64,000 nucleotides of DNA, taken from positions 24,488 to 88,487 of the forward strand of contig LNEC01000018.1 of the NCBI GenBank assembly GCA_001464035.1, written 5' to 3'. Under the pieces are notes generated by a model that made no database searches, was not told the DNA's origin, and saw only the letters and a list, made by a program, of their open reading frames with translations. Position numbers and translations under genes: made by a program. The stretch comes from Bradyrhizobiaceae bacterium Ga0074131. GTDB taxonomy: Bacteria; Pseudomonadota; Alphaproteobacteria; Rhizobiales; Xanthobacteraceae. Positions 45,451 to 54,042 of this stretch are shown here, in pieces; position 1 is the stretch's first letter, and every line of letters begins with the position of its first letter.

Positions 45451-47712
45451 TCAGGCCGCCACCACCCGCGGGCCGGGCTCGACCTCGTCAGAAGGCTGCA
45501 CCTGCTCGCTCAGCATCGCGACGTCGCTGAACCCGACTGCCTTCAACTGATCGCACATCACGGTGCGGGCGTCCTGGACCATCGCCGCGTCCGGCACCAC
45601 CACGGCACGCGCCTGCGCCGTCAACAGTTCCGCCGGCAGATCGGAAGCCGTCCCTGCATCCACCACAACATGGTCATAGACCCGCAACAGGGCATCGATC
45701 GCCAGCGTCAGCCGCGGGGACTGCAGCAGGCTGCGGTCCGAACCTGGACGTCCCGAGGACACGAGGTGCGCGCGCGACAGCCGGTCCTTGGTGATCACTT
45801 GCGCGAACGACGCCTCGCCCAGCATCAGTTCCGCCAGCCCCGGCGCGGCCGGATCGACCGAAACCGCCGCGATCGCCGGCGACGCCGACAGATCGACCAC
45901 CACGACCCTGGCATGCTGCGCGAGCAGCCGCGCGAGTGTCAGCGCGGTCAGGGTGATGCCCTCGTTGGAGGCGGTGCCGAGCACGGTGACCTTGCGCGCC
46001 GCGTCGCCGGCGCCGCGCAAATCTTCGGCCAGCTGCTCCACTTCGGAGAGTTCGGGCGCGGGCTCGGGACGCGCTTCGCTGAATGCCGGAGCCGCAACGG
46101 GCTCAGGCCCGGACTCCAGTTCAAGTTCGGGCTCCGCGGCGAGCGCGACGGCCGCATCCGGCGCGCGCAGCGAGGCCGGCGCGGGCGCGAACACAGCCGC
46201 CGCGCGGGGCGCGGTGATGCGCAGCAGTTCGCCTGTCACGATCGCGCCGGCGCTGAGCATAAGGGTCGCCAACGTCGCGATCAGCACGATCGGCAGCTTC
46301 TTCGGATAGGCTGGGGTGTTGGATACGCTGGCGCGTGAAATAATCCGACCGTCGGCGGGCGCGGCGTCGATATTCTCGCGGGTGGTAGCCTCGCGGTATT
46401 TCGCCAGATAGGATTCCAGGAGGTCGCGTTGCGCCTTCGCTTCGCGCTCCAGCGCGCGAAGCTGAACGTCCTGGGTGTTGGTCGAACCCGCCTGCTTCTT
46501 CATCTGTTCGAGGCTGGCGCTCAGGCCTTCGACCCTGCCGCCGGCGATGCGGGCGTCGCTGTCGAACGAACGCGACAGCTTGCTGGCTTCTTCGCGAAGC
46601 TGGCGATCGAGATCGCCCAGCTGCGCCTTCAATTCCTTGATGCGCGGATGGTTGTCGAGCAAGGTCGACGACTGCTCGGCCAGTTGCGCGCGCAGCGTCA
46701 CGCGCTGCTCGGACAACCGCCGCGTCAGTTCGGAATTGAGCACTTCGGAAGCTTCGATCGGCTTGCCGCTCTGGAGCATTTCGCGAATCAGCCGCGCCTT
46801 CGATTCGGCGTCCGACTTCAGCGCGCGGGCATTGTTCAGTTGGGTATTCAGCTCACCCATCTGCTGGTTGGACAGGGTGGTGTTGTTGGTGCCGACGAAC
46901 AGGCTGGATTTCGAGCGGAAATCCTCCACCCGGGACTCGGCTTCCGCGACCTTCTTGCGCAGGCTGTCGATCTCGCCCGACAGCCACAGGCCGGCGGATT
47001 TGGCCTGCTCCTGCCGCGCATTTTGCTGCAGCACCAGATAGCCTTCGGCGATCGAATTGGCGACGCGCGCCGCCAGTTCCGGATCCCACGACTGGAACTC
47101 GATGACGATGACCCGCGACTTGTCGACCGCATAGGCCGTGAAGCGATCGTAATAGGCGTCCAGCACGCGCTCTTCCGGGGTCAGCGAGAACGGATCGCGG
47201 CCGATCCCGAACAGGGCCAGCAGCGATTTGAGCGGGGAAAGGCCCTGCAGCACCGGATCGAATTCCGGGCGCTCGGCCAGCTTGTTCTTCCGAATGATAT
47301 CGCGCGCGAGATCGCGCGACAGCAGCAACTGGACCTGGCTGGTGACCGCCTCGGCGTCGACCGAGCTGCGCTCCTCGTTGCGCTCGCCGTTCGGCCGCAG
47401 GAACACGTTCTCGCGGCCGTCGACCAGGATGCGGGCTTCGGACTTGTAACGAGGGGTGATCAGGTTGACAGCGGTCACCGACAGCACGGCGACAAGCAGC
47501 GTCGGAACGATGATCCAGCCTTTCTTGCGCGCCAGCGCCTGGCCCAGCGCGCGCAGATCGAGATCACCGCTCGAGGTTGCCGCGACCGGCTTATCGAAGG
47601 CAGGGGCCGGCCCGGCGGCCGCAGCCTTCCGAACCACGGCCTTCTTGACCAGAGCTTTCTCGACCAGAGCTTTGGCCTTGTCCTTGCCGGCACGCCAGAA
47701 CGCTAAACGCAT
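45451..47712 (-). CDS. Wzz/GumC-type chain-length regulator with degenerate tyrosine-kinase domain
   Basis: The 753-aa product controls exopolysaccharide chain length and export. A cytoplasmic N-terminus precedes helix KKGWIIVPTLLVAVLSVTAV (about residue 63). The periplasmic Wzz domain follows with long coiled-coil helices (about residues 230-440, for example AEAESRVEDFRSKSSLFVGT). A second helix (KLPIVLIATLATLMLSAGAI) leads to a C-terminal CpsD-like domain. The Walker A lysine is missing (VLGTASNEGITLTALTLARL), A-prime reads VVVVDLSASPAIAA, and there is no tyrosine-rich tail, so kinase activity is unlikely. It is divergent from the lipoprotein exporter gene. Confidence 0.9.
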   Translation of the reverse strand: MRLAFWRAGKDKAKALVEKALVKKAVVRKAAAAGPAPAFDKPVAATSSGDLDLRALGQALARKKGWIIVPTLLVAVLSVTAVNLITPRYKSEARILVDGRENVFLRPNGERNEERSSVDAEAVTSQVQLLLSRDLARDIIRKNKLAERPEFDPVLQGLSPLKSLLALFGIGRDPFSLTPEERVLDAYYDRFTAYAVDKSRVIVIEFQSWDPELAARVANSIAEGYLVLQQNARQEQAKSAGLWLSGEIDSLRKKVAEAESRVEDFRSKSSLFVGTNNTTLSNQQMGELNTQLNNARALKSDAESKARLIREMLQSGKPIEASEVLNSELTRRLSEQRVTLRAQLAEQSSTLLDNHPRIKELKAQLGDLDRQLREEASKLSRSFDSDARIAGGRVEGLSASLEQMKKQAGSTNTQDVQLRALEREAKAQRDLLESYLAKYREATTRENIDAAPADGRIISRASVSNTPAYPKKLPIVLIATLATLMLSAGAIVTGELLRITAPRAAAVFAPAPASLRAPDAAVALAAEPELELESGPEPVAAPAFSEARPEPAPELSEVEQLAEDLRGAGDAARKVTVLGTASNEGITLTALTLARLLAQHARVVVVDLSASPAIAAVSVDPAAPGLAELMLGEASFAQVITKDRLSRAHLVSSGRPGSDRSLLQSPRLTLAIDALLRVYDHVVVDAGTASDLPAELLTAQARAVVVPDAAMVQDARTVMCDQLKAVGFSDVAMLSEQVQPSDEVEPGPRVVAA

Positions 47713-47895
47713 CGCACACTCCCGCGGACGCTACCCGTCCACCCAACCCCGGTGATTACACTCCATTAAGGTTGCCGCTGGGTTAATCGGGCGGATAAGC
47801 TCTGGGGAACACGGGCCGAACGAACGCGTTCACGGTCATGCTTTGTTAACCATGAAAGCCCTTAATCGGAATCAACAATTCCTGTGGGCTGTCCG

Positions 47896-48543
47896 ATGCG
47901 AGGCGTGCGTACCGTCACTGTCTGTCTGCTGACTGCGCTCGCCCTGGCGGGCTGCATGCGCAAATCCGCGCCGGTCGCCGCGATACAGCCGGCGGATATC
48001 GACTCGATCACCTATGGCCAGAGTTACGGCGCCGCCCCTGCCCCGGTCACCTATGCCGCCGCACCGGCGCCCGTCAGATATGATGCGGCCTACCGGCTCG
48101 ACGCCGGCGACCGGCTCCGGGTCGTGGTCTACGGCCAGGAAGGTCTCACCAATACCTACGCGATCGACGCCGCCGGCGCCGTCACCATGCCCCTGATCGG
48201 TTCGGTGCCGGCGCGCGGACGAACGCCCGCGGGCCTCGCCGCCGACATCACCGCCAAGCTGCGCAACGGCTTTATCCGCGAGCCGTCGGTCGCGGTGGAA
48301 ATCGAGGCCTACCGGCCGTTCTTCATCCTCGGCGAGGTTGCAGCGCCCGGCCAATATCCCTACGTCCCCAACATGACCGTGGAGAGCGCGGTGGCGATTG
48401 CCGGCGGCTTCTCGCCGCGCGCCCGCCGCGACCGCGTCACCCTCACACGCGCCGACGCTTCGGGATTGATGCGTGTCGTGGTGCCGCTCGGCACCGCGCT
48501 CAGCCCCGGCGACACCGTGCTCGTCGGCGAACGCTGGTTCTGA
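47896..48543 (+). CDS. Outer-membrane polysaccharide export lipoprotein (Wza/GumB-like)
   Basis: The 215-aa product has a lipoprotein signal with lipobox LALAGC (cysteine at about residue 20). A Poly_export domain follows (YRLDAGDRLRVVVYGQEGLT, then AGAVTMPLIGSVPARGRTPA), and a SLBB-like motif PFFILGEVAAPGQYPYVPNM near residue 145. It forms the exit channel for the exopolysaccharide. The ATG at 47896 starts a better signal peptide than the GTG at 47884. The stop is 2 bases before the glycosyltransferase start. Confidence 0.92.
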   Translation: MRGVRTVTVCLLTALALAGCMRKSAPVAAIQPADIDSITYGQSYGAAPAPVTYAAAPAPVRYDAAYRLDAGDRLRVVVYGQEGLTNTYAIDAAGAVTMPLIGSVPARGRTPAGLAADITAKLRNGFIREPSVAVEIEAYRPFFILGEVAAPGQYPYVPNMTVESAVAIAGGFSPRARRDRVTLTRADASGLMRVVVPLGTALSPGDTVLVGERWF

Positions 48544-48545
48544 TC

Positions 48546-49679
48546 ATGCCCCTGATTGAAGGTCAGCCGCTTCGTATCCTGCACGCGGTGCGGGCGCCGG
48601 TGGGCGGAATCTTCCGCCACATCATGGATCTCGCCAACGGCCAGGCCGATCGCGGCCATCATGTGGGGATCATCGCCGACAGCCTCACCGGCGGCGAGCG
48701 CGCCGAGAAGGCACTGAAGGAAATCGCGCCGCGCCTGAAACTCGGCGTGCATCGCCTCGCGATCCGTCGCGAGCCGTTTCCGACCGACATTCTGGTGTGG
48801 GCGCATTTCATGCGGCTGATCAGGCGGCTGAAGCCGCATGTCCTCCACGGCCACGGCGCCAAGGCCGGCGCCTTCATCCGCTTGAAGGCCCGCTCGACGG
48901 AAACCATTCGCGTCTACACGCCGCATGGCGGCTCGCTGCACTATCCCTTGAATACGCTGAAGGGCGCGATGTACAGCCGCCTCGAACGCGCGCTGATGAA
49001 CTCGACCGACCTGTTCCTGTTCGAGAGCGCGTTCGCGCGCGACACCTATCAGCGCACCATCGGCATCCCCTCGGGCCTCGTGCGCTGCGTGTTCAACGGC
49101 GTGACCGCCGACGAATTCGATCCCGTCGTCACCGCCGCCGACGCCACCGACGTGGTCTATGTCGGCGAGTTCCGGCACATCAAGGGCGCGGACCTGTTGA
49201 TCGACGCGGTCGCACGGCTGCGCGCCGACGGCAAACCGGTCACGCTGACACTGGCCGGCGACGGCGAGGAACTCGACCATCTCAAGGCCCAGATCGCGCG
49301 GCTCGGCCTTGGCGAGGCCGTCCGCTTCATCGGCCACGTCAAGGCGCGCTACGGCTTTTCCAAGGGCAGGCTGCTGGTGGTGCCGTCGCGCGGCGATTCG
49401 ATGCCCTATGTCGTGATAGAGGCAGCCGCGGCGGGAATTCCGATGGTGGCCGCCAATGTCGGCGGCATCCCGGAAATTTTCGCGGAGCATCAGGACGCGC
49501 TGTTCGCCCCCAACATCGTCGGTGCGATGGCGGACGCGATCGAAACCGCGCTGGAGGATCCGGAAGCCGCGCTGGCGCGCGCCAGATCGCTTCGGGAAAG
49601 GATCTTCGTGCACTTTTCGCAGAAGGCGATGGTCGAAGGCGTGCTCGCCGGCTACCGCGAAGCGTTTGCGGATCGTTAA
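48546..49679 (+). CDS. GT4-family glycosyltransferase
   Basis: The 377-aa product has the GT-B fold. RILHAVRAPVGGIFRHIMDL is at the N-terminus and HVLHGHGAKAGAFIRLKARS follows. The donor-binding C-terminal half has VVYVGEFRHIKGADLLIDAV, LTLAGDGEELDHLKAQIARL and the EX7E-type motif RGDSMPYVVIEAAAAGIPMV. It adds a sugar during exopolysaccharide repeat-unit assembly; donor and acceptor are unknown. It follows the export lipoprotein by 2 bases. It is the last gene before the sulfur island, and its stop at 49679 marks the left junction. Confidence 0.92.
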   Translation: MPLIEGQPLRILHAVRAPVGGIFRHIMDLANGQADRGHHVGIIADSLTGGERAEKALKEIAPRLKLGVHRLAIRREPFPTDILVWAHFMRLIRRLKPHVLHGHGAKAGAFIRLKARSTETIRVYTPHGGSLHYPLNTLKGAMYSRLERALMNSTDLFLFESAFARDTYQRTIGIPSGLVRCVFNGVTADEFDPVVTAADATDVVYVGEFRHIKGADLLIDAVARLRADGKPVTLTLAGDGEELDHLKAQIARLGLGEAVRFIGHVKARYGFSKGRLLVVPSRGDSMPYVVIEAAAAGIPMVAANVGGIPEIFAEHQDALFAPNIVGAMADAIETALEDPEAALARARSLRERIFVHFSQKAMVEGVLAGYREAFADR

Positions 49680-50088
49680 ATGTCTTTACCGCGAATCGGT
49701 TATGTACCTCATCCCTTGTGCGTCGCACCAACTTCCCATCAGACGTAACCGACTTGCAGCAAAGAGAGCTTGCTCAATGCTCTCCGAAAAAGACGAAGCG
49801 TGCATGGTTTTGCTTTCGCGTTTCTTTCGGCGAAATCGTTGAGCTGGCGCAGAAGCCGTCCGCTATCCAGTCCGGCAAAGCCTCGAACAAGCGGGATCGG
49901 CCGCCCCCGCACCCTGAGAAGATCATGAGACAGTCGGCTGAGATTAACGGCGCGGGTAGGCCGGCAAACCTCACCATCCGAGTGTGCCAGTTTTCGGGAG
50001 CTTCCGCGCTTTGCGCTCCCCCTTGATCCTCGAATGGTGGTCGCGAATGGAATGCCAAAATGTACGTACTGTAGTTTTCTGCCATGTC
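49680..50088. other. Left junction between the exopolysaccharide locus and the sulfur island; no clear gene
   Basis: This 409-base region lies between convergent genes and is lower in GC than the exopolysaccharide genes. A minus-strand ORF (49774-50085) has no recognisable family. A hairpin GGGAGC (49996-50001) / GCTCCC (50015-50020) lies about 70 bases beyond the end of the SoxB-like gene and could end its transcript, though no T-run follows. Confidence 0.45.
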
Positions 50089-51537
50089 TCACACAGGTAT
50101 GAAACGCCCCAGCCCCCCGTTCGGCTCAACCGGTTGCCTCCGAAAATTATCCTGCAGTGCATCTATTGCCCTAACCGGCAAGTCCCGCCGATTTCGACCA
50201 AATTTCTGCGGCACAGCTTGGGCAGTCACGAAGGCTGACTTATAGCTGCGGCCGCCCACAAGGGGCGCGCCCGCCGCGAAGATGTGCTCGATCCGATGGC
50301 CTGGAGGATTCTCAAGCTTGCCGTAAATGGTCAAGCCCCTGAAGCGCTTGAGATAGCCACCCATCTGCCCGAATGGGTCGGCTGAAAATGTTCGCTCGAG
50401 GCTTTCCTCCATCATCTCCTGGATTTCCGCGCCGGTAAGTTCGACGGTCGAGATCGGCGGATTGGTAGGAATGATGTTCCAGAGATCGTTGATGGTAACC
50501 GGGCCGGGTGGGATCGGCGCACCATATCGCCAGCCATTCGAAAACGCGATATCAGTCCCGCCGGCGTACGCGACCGCCGCAAGGAGAAGATCGTCCATCG
50601 GCGCGGAAAGGATAGTGTCGCGGTGCAGTCCGATTGCTGTATTGCCGACGATCTCTGCCAGCATGGCGCGATGGGGCCTCATTACTTCGTCCACCAAGCG
50701 CTGCATCGCATCATCCGGTTGTATAGAATCTTCGATGGGGATGAGCTGATGCTGCGCATCGATGATCCTGTTGCCGGCAACCTTAAGGTCCAGGCGTCCA
50801 ATAAAGGACCCATGGCAACCGGACTGGATGATGAGCGTGTTTCCGATCCGGGCGGGGCGTTCGAGCCGATTGTGCGTGTGACCGCTGAGAAGGACGTCAA
50901 TGCCCTTGACCGAGGCAGCGAGTTTGACATCTTGAGGAAAGCCCAAATGCGATAACACGACAATCAGATTGACGCTCTCGCCCAGCTTTAGCCGATCGAT
51001 CTCTGCAGGCAGTTCATCTAGGCCCAAGGTGAAGCGGAGGCCCTCGCTGAAATGTGGCGGCATACTTTTATCAACGATCGTGGCTGCGATGCCTATCACG
51101 CCGACGCGCAGTCCGGCGCGCTCCAGGACCACGGATGCCGGAAAGGCTCGTTCGCCGGTCGCCTTGTCGTAACAGTTGATGGCAAGCATTGGATGGTCAA
51201 GTCGGTCGACCAATTTGCGGAAGTGCGCGGGACCCCAAGCAAACTCCCAATGTGCCGTCATAGCGTCGATTTTCAGCGCGTTGACGAGCGGGATCAAAGC
51301 TTCGCCGCGACTAATGACGGCGGCGTATGTCCCATGAAACGTATCGCCATTGTCGAGAACCAGGACACCGCCAGGATTTTCACGCCGCGCAGCATTTAGC
51401 AGCGATGCGATTCGCGCGAACCCTCCCAGAGTGGGATACGACGCGTTACTTCCGCACCAGACAAGCTCCGGATGGGGCTCCAAGTAGCCATGGGTATCGT
51501 TGGCCTGAATGACCGTCAGATTGCAGGTTTGTGTCAT
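50089..51537 (-). CDS. SoxB/5'-nucleotidase-like metallophosphoesterase without signal peptide
   Basis: The 482-aa product belongs to the UshA/SoxB family of dinuclear-metal hydrolases. N-terminal metal motifs are IQANDTHGYLEPHPE, VLDNGDTFHGTYA and DAMTAHWEFAWG; the last is close to the GHWEF variant typical of SoxB, where 5'-nucleotidases have GNHEF. Then come VVLSHLGFPQDVKLA and LLSGHTHNRLER. The C-terminal domain has SNGWRYGAPIPPGPVTINDL. SoxB normally acts in the periplasm on thiosulfate-derived SoxY adducts; here the protein starts MTQTCNLTVIQAND with no signal sequence. It overlaps the DUF302 gene by 4 bases (ATGA). The real substrate is unknown. Confidence 0.82.
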   Translation of the reverse strand: MTQTCNLTVIQANDTHGYLEPHPELVWCGSNASYPTLGGFARIASLLNAARRENPGGVLVLDNGDTFHGTYAAVISRGEALIPLVNALKIDAMTAHWEFAWGPAHFRKLVDRLDHPMLAINCYDKATGERAFPASVVLERAGLRVGVIGIAATIVDKSMPPHFSEGLRFTLGLDELPAEIDRLKLGESVNLIVVLSHLGFPQDVKLAASVKGIDVLLSGHTHNRLERPARIGNTLIIQSGCHGSFIGRLDLKVAGNRIIDAQHQLIPIEDSIQPDDAMQRLVDEVMRPHRAMLAEIVGNTAIGLHRDTILSAPMDDLLLAAVAYAGGTDIAFSNGWRYGAPIPPGPVTINDLWNIIPTNPPISTVELTGAEIQEMMEESLERTFSADPFGQMGGYLKRFRGLTIYGKLENPPGHRIEHIFAAGAPLVGGRSYKSAFVTAQAVPQKFGRNRRDLPVRAIDALQDNFRRQPVEPNGGLGRFIPV

Positions 51538-51956
51538 TTGACCCGGCTACGCTGGCGGAGCTTGCCTGTCCCAATGTCTGCAATTACTTCCTGCAGGGCA
51601 GAGCGGACGCTTGCGGCAATTTCGGCGAGCTTGGGGTTCTCGATTGCTTGCATGGATGCTACCGGATCCACCGCTGAAATTTCAGTACAACCCGAATCAC
51701 GCTCTTGCAGGACGACATTGCAAGGAAGCATGGTGCCGATTTTATCCTCAGCCTGGAGCGCCTGGTACGCCATTTTTGGGTTGCAAGCGCCTAGGATACG
51801 GTAAGGATGAAAGTCCACATCCAGCTTCTTCTTTAGTGTTTGCTGCACATCAATCTCGGTGAGCACACCAAAACCATGTTCCTTCAAGGCTTCGGTAGTC
51901 ACAGAAACGGCGGCTTCCATCGGCAAATCGACGGTCTTAGAAAAATGGTAGCTCAT
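51534..51956 (-). CDS. DUF302-family protein
   Basis: The 140-aa product matches the DUF302 pattern: YHFSKTVDLPMEAAVSVTTE, ALKEHGFGVLTEIDVQQTLK, YRILGACNPKMAYQALQAED and MLPCNVVLQERDSGCTEISA. The cysteines in GACNP and LPCNV are typical of the family, and proteins of this type often sit beside rhodanese-like and sulfur-transfer genes. The exact function is not established. It overlaps the SoxB-like gene and is 188 bases from the DoxX gene, all on one strand. Confidence 0.85.
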   Translation of the reverse strand: MSYHFSKTVDLPMEAAVSVTTEALKEHGFGVLTEIDVQQTLKKKLDVDFHPYRILGACNPKMAYQALQAEDKIGTMLPCNVVLQERDSGCTEISAVDPVASMQAIENPKLAEIAASVRSALQEVIADIGTGKLRQRSRVK

Positions 51957-52143
51957 GAGCGTTTCTCCAAGGCGCGATAGAATATGCGGGCTAGCTTTAG
52001 TGTTAACGCCATTCGACAGCTATGGTTCACTGACATCGCGAACATCGCGAATGGCTCGGGTCGAACGAAAGCACGCCGCCCCAGCCGCGGTCTAGTCGGC
52101 GGCAGCACACGGCCGTCGTGATGACTTCAGCCGCTACTGAGAG

Positions 52144-52632
52144 CTATTTCCTAGCTCGCCTTCGGACGATTCTTAGCACTCCTTTAGTGGGTTCGATGGT
52201 TAAGGCTAACGCCCGGTCGATTGCAACCGCACCCGATCCGTTAAAGACGAAATGAATCAACGCGCCAAGGATAGCTATATTCTTGAACAACGGCCCGGCG
52301 TGGCCCGGAGCCACGTGCATTGTAATCGTAATCGGCACGAGCGTGACGAAGAGTACAACAGATGACAGCTGAGTCAAAAATCCCGCGGCAAGCGCGAGGC
52401 CCGCCGGAACGAAAATGGCGCCGGAAACCCAGAGCAAAACAGATGGATTGCCGATCATGTTGATCGCATTTGCCCACGGCGATTCGGCTATCCGCTCAAG
52501 CATCTGACGATGCTCCACGAAATGTCCAAGCCCGCCAATGACGAAAATGAGGCTGAGGCTAACGCGAAAAATAGGATCCGAGAAACGGCCGTTTCTTTTC
52601 AGGAACCGCTGCAATGGCGCAATCAGTGTCAC
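52144..52632 (-). CDS. DoxX-family membrane protein
   Basis: The 162-aa product has four hydrophobic helices: RVSLSLIFVIGGLGHFVEH (about residue 22), VLLWVSGAIFVPAGLALAAG, VVLFVTLVPITITMHV, and NIAILGALIHFVFNGSGAVA. The GHFVEH motif is typical of DoxX-like proteins. Archaeal DoxD/DoxX relatives are linked to thiosulfate:quinone oxidoreductase; the bacterial family is broader. In this context it may pass electrons from sulfur oxidation to quinone, but that is inference from neighbours. Confidence 0.82.
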   Translation of the reverse strand: MTLIAPLQRFLKRNGRFSDPIFRVSLSLIFVIGGLGHFVEHRQMLERIAESPWANAINMIGNPSVLLWVSGAIFVPAGLALAAGFLTQLSSVVLFVTLVPITITMHVAPGHAGPLFKNIAILGALIHFVFNGSGAVAIDRALALTIEPTKGVLRIVRRRARK

Positions 52633-52684
52633 TCTTCAATCCTTGAAATGAATGGGCCGAGCGAAGGCCGGCTAACGCTCTCGT

Positions 52685-52804
52685 TTATCGACCAGAGGAC
52701 AGGTACTTGGCGAGCGCCGCACCTGCCAACACCAGCACCACGATGATGACTATCCATGTGAGGCCCATGCCAAACATCATTCCTCCGCCTGTACCGTCCA
52801 TCAT
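52685..52804 (-). CDS. 39-aa membrane peptide in the sulfur island (missed by the ORF track)
   Basis: Reading the minus strand gives MMDGTGGGMMFGMGLTWIVI followed by IVVLVLAGAALAKYLSSGR and a stop. It has one transmembrane helix (about residues 16-33) and a glycine- and methionine-rich head. An AAGGA element lies 9 bases before the ATG. It sits in the gap between the rhodanese and DoxX genes, and the gap is explained by this gene. The glycine/methionine head recalls small peptides found beside copper and sulfur genes, but no function is known. Confidence 0.7.
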   Translation of the reverse strand: MMDGTGGGMMFGMGLTWIVIIVVLVLAGAALAKYLSSGR

Positions 52805-52839
52805 TGTCTTGGGTCCTTCTGTTCGATTGCGCTAGTACG

Positions 52840-53100
52840 TCACGATCCGACCCACGCCGCGCTTTCGGTTTCGCCGCCCCCCTTTTGCGTCGCGGGAAAG
52901 CCGCCGGCTACATGCGAGACGTTGGCGATACCAATGCTCTTGAACGTCTTTGTAGCCAGCGCTGACCGGTTGCCGGAAGCACAATAGAGCACCCGCCGCT
53001 TGCCGCTGCTCAACGGCTTGACATGGGTTGGGCTGTTCGAAAGCTTCTCGACCTCCGCTGTAGCCGCGGCGACGAGTTCTTTTGCGCTCTTAATGTTCAT
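52840..53100 (-). CDS. Rhodanese-like protein with an internal deletion
   Basis: The 86-aa product starts MNIKSAKELVAAATAEVEKL, the usual N-terminus of a sulfurtransferase family. It then jumps to the active-site half: RRVLYCASGNRSALATKTFK with the catalytic cysteine, and SHVAGGFPATQKGG. The middle of a rhodanese (the VDVRE and ERxxGHIPGA region, roughly 45 residues) is absent. The reading frame is intact, so it is a clean internal deletion. The start codon overlaps the MBL-fold gene by ATGA. The catalytic loop is present, but folding without the middle is doubtful. Confidence 0.8.
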   Translation of the reverse strand: MNIKSAKELVAAATAEVEKLSNSPTHVKPLSSGKRRVLYCASGNRSALATKTFKSIGIANVSHVAGGFPATQKGGGETESAAWVGS

Positions 53101-54008
53101 GGTGGTACTCCTTCATTCCAAGGCACGCCTTCGAGCGCTCCAAGGGGGATTTTGAGATAGCGCTGGCCGTTCGACTCCGGATCGGGCAGCCTGCCGCCTC
53201 GAATGTTCACTTGCAGCGATTGCAATATCAGTTTCGGCATAGGCAGTTTTCGGTCACGAGCCTGCCGAAGCGCCACGAACTCAGCTTCGGTCTTCGCCTC
53301 TTTGAGGTGAATGTTTTCAGATTTCTGCTGTCCCACCGTACTTTCCCAGGCGGGTTCGCGCCCGCCCGGTAGGTAGTCGTGTCCGGTGAAGACCCTGGTG
53401 TCATCTGGCAACGCAAGAATTCTCTGGATACTTCTCCAAAGTGCGTGCGCATCCCCGCCCGGAAAATCGGCGCGTGCCGTTCCGAAGTCTGGTTGGAACA
53501 GGGTATCATGAACGAAGATTGCATCTCCGACACCGTAGGCGATCGAGGCAAGCGTATGCCCCGGCGTAAACATCACCTCGACATCACAACTGCCGATCTT
53601 GAACCGCTCGCCGTCGACGAACAGCTTGTCCCATTGCGAGCCGTCGGTCGGGAAAGTGTCGGGGTAATTGTAGATTTCTTTCCAGAGCTTCTGCACTTCG
53701 ACGACCTTTTCGCCGATCGCAGTCGGGACGCCCGTTTTGCCCTTGAGATAGGCCGCTGCCGAGAAATGGTCGGCGTGCGGATGTGTGTCGAGAATCCATT
53801 TGAGCCTGTAGCCCTCCTTCCGCACATGATCGAGTAGCTCATCGGCCGACCACGTGGCTGTTGAGCCGGACTTTTCATCAAAATCGAGAACGGGGTCGAT
53901 GATAGCGCAGTGCCGCGTCTCGGGATCCGCGACAACGTACTGCACGCTGAAGGTGCGTTTGTCGAAGAACCCCTGGACAATTGGAAACCCCTGCAACTCA
54001 GACTTCAT
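53097..54008 (-). CDS. MBL-fold persulfide-dioxygenase-like hydrolase
   Basis: The 303-aa product has the metallo-beta-lactamase core: ILDTHPHADHFSAAAYLKGK (HxHxDH, about residue 75), VMFTPGHTLASIAYGVGDAI, FVHDTLFQPDFGTARADFPG and RVFTGHDYLPGGREPAWEST. The C-terminal arm with LILQSLQVNIRGGRLPD is typical of the Blh/ETHE1-like branch, which oxidises glutathione persulfide to sulfite using one iron. It would turn persulfides into sulfite for the TauE-type exporter upstream and the rhodanese downstream. Confidence 0.9.
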   Translation of the reverse strand: MKSELQGFPIVQGFFDKRTFSVQYVVADPETRHCAIIDPVLDFDEKSGSTATWSADELLDHVRKEGYRLKWILDTHPHADHFSAAAYLKGKTGVPTAIGEKVVEVQKLWKEIYNYPDTFPTDGSQWDKLFVDGERFKIGSCDVEVMFTPGHTLASIAYGVGDAIFVHDTLFQPDFGTARADFPGGDAHALWRSIQRILALPDDTRVFTGHDYLPGGREPAWESTVGQQKSENIHLKEAKTEAEFVALRQARDRKLPMPKLILQSLQVNIRGGRLPDPESNGQRYLKIPLGALEGVPWNEGVPP

Positions 54009-54042
54009 TATGCAACCGTCCTTCCCGAGTTAGGGGATTTTT

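Noticed and set aside
49774-50085. 103-aa minus-strand ORF after the SoxB-like gene (MAENYSTYILAFHSRP...)
   Set aside because: It starts 4 bases beyond the SoxB-like stop but shows no recognisable domain, and an overlapping second frame (49739-50092) is equally open. It is more likely junction debris.
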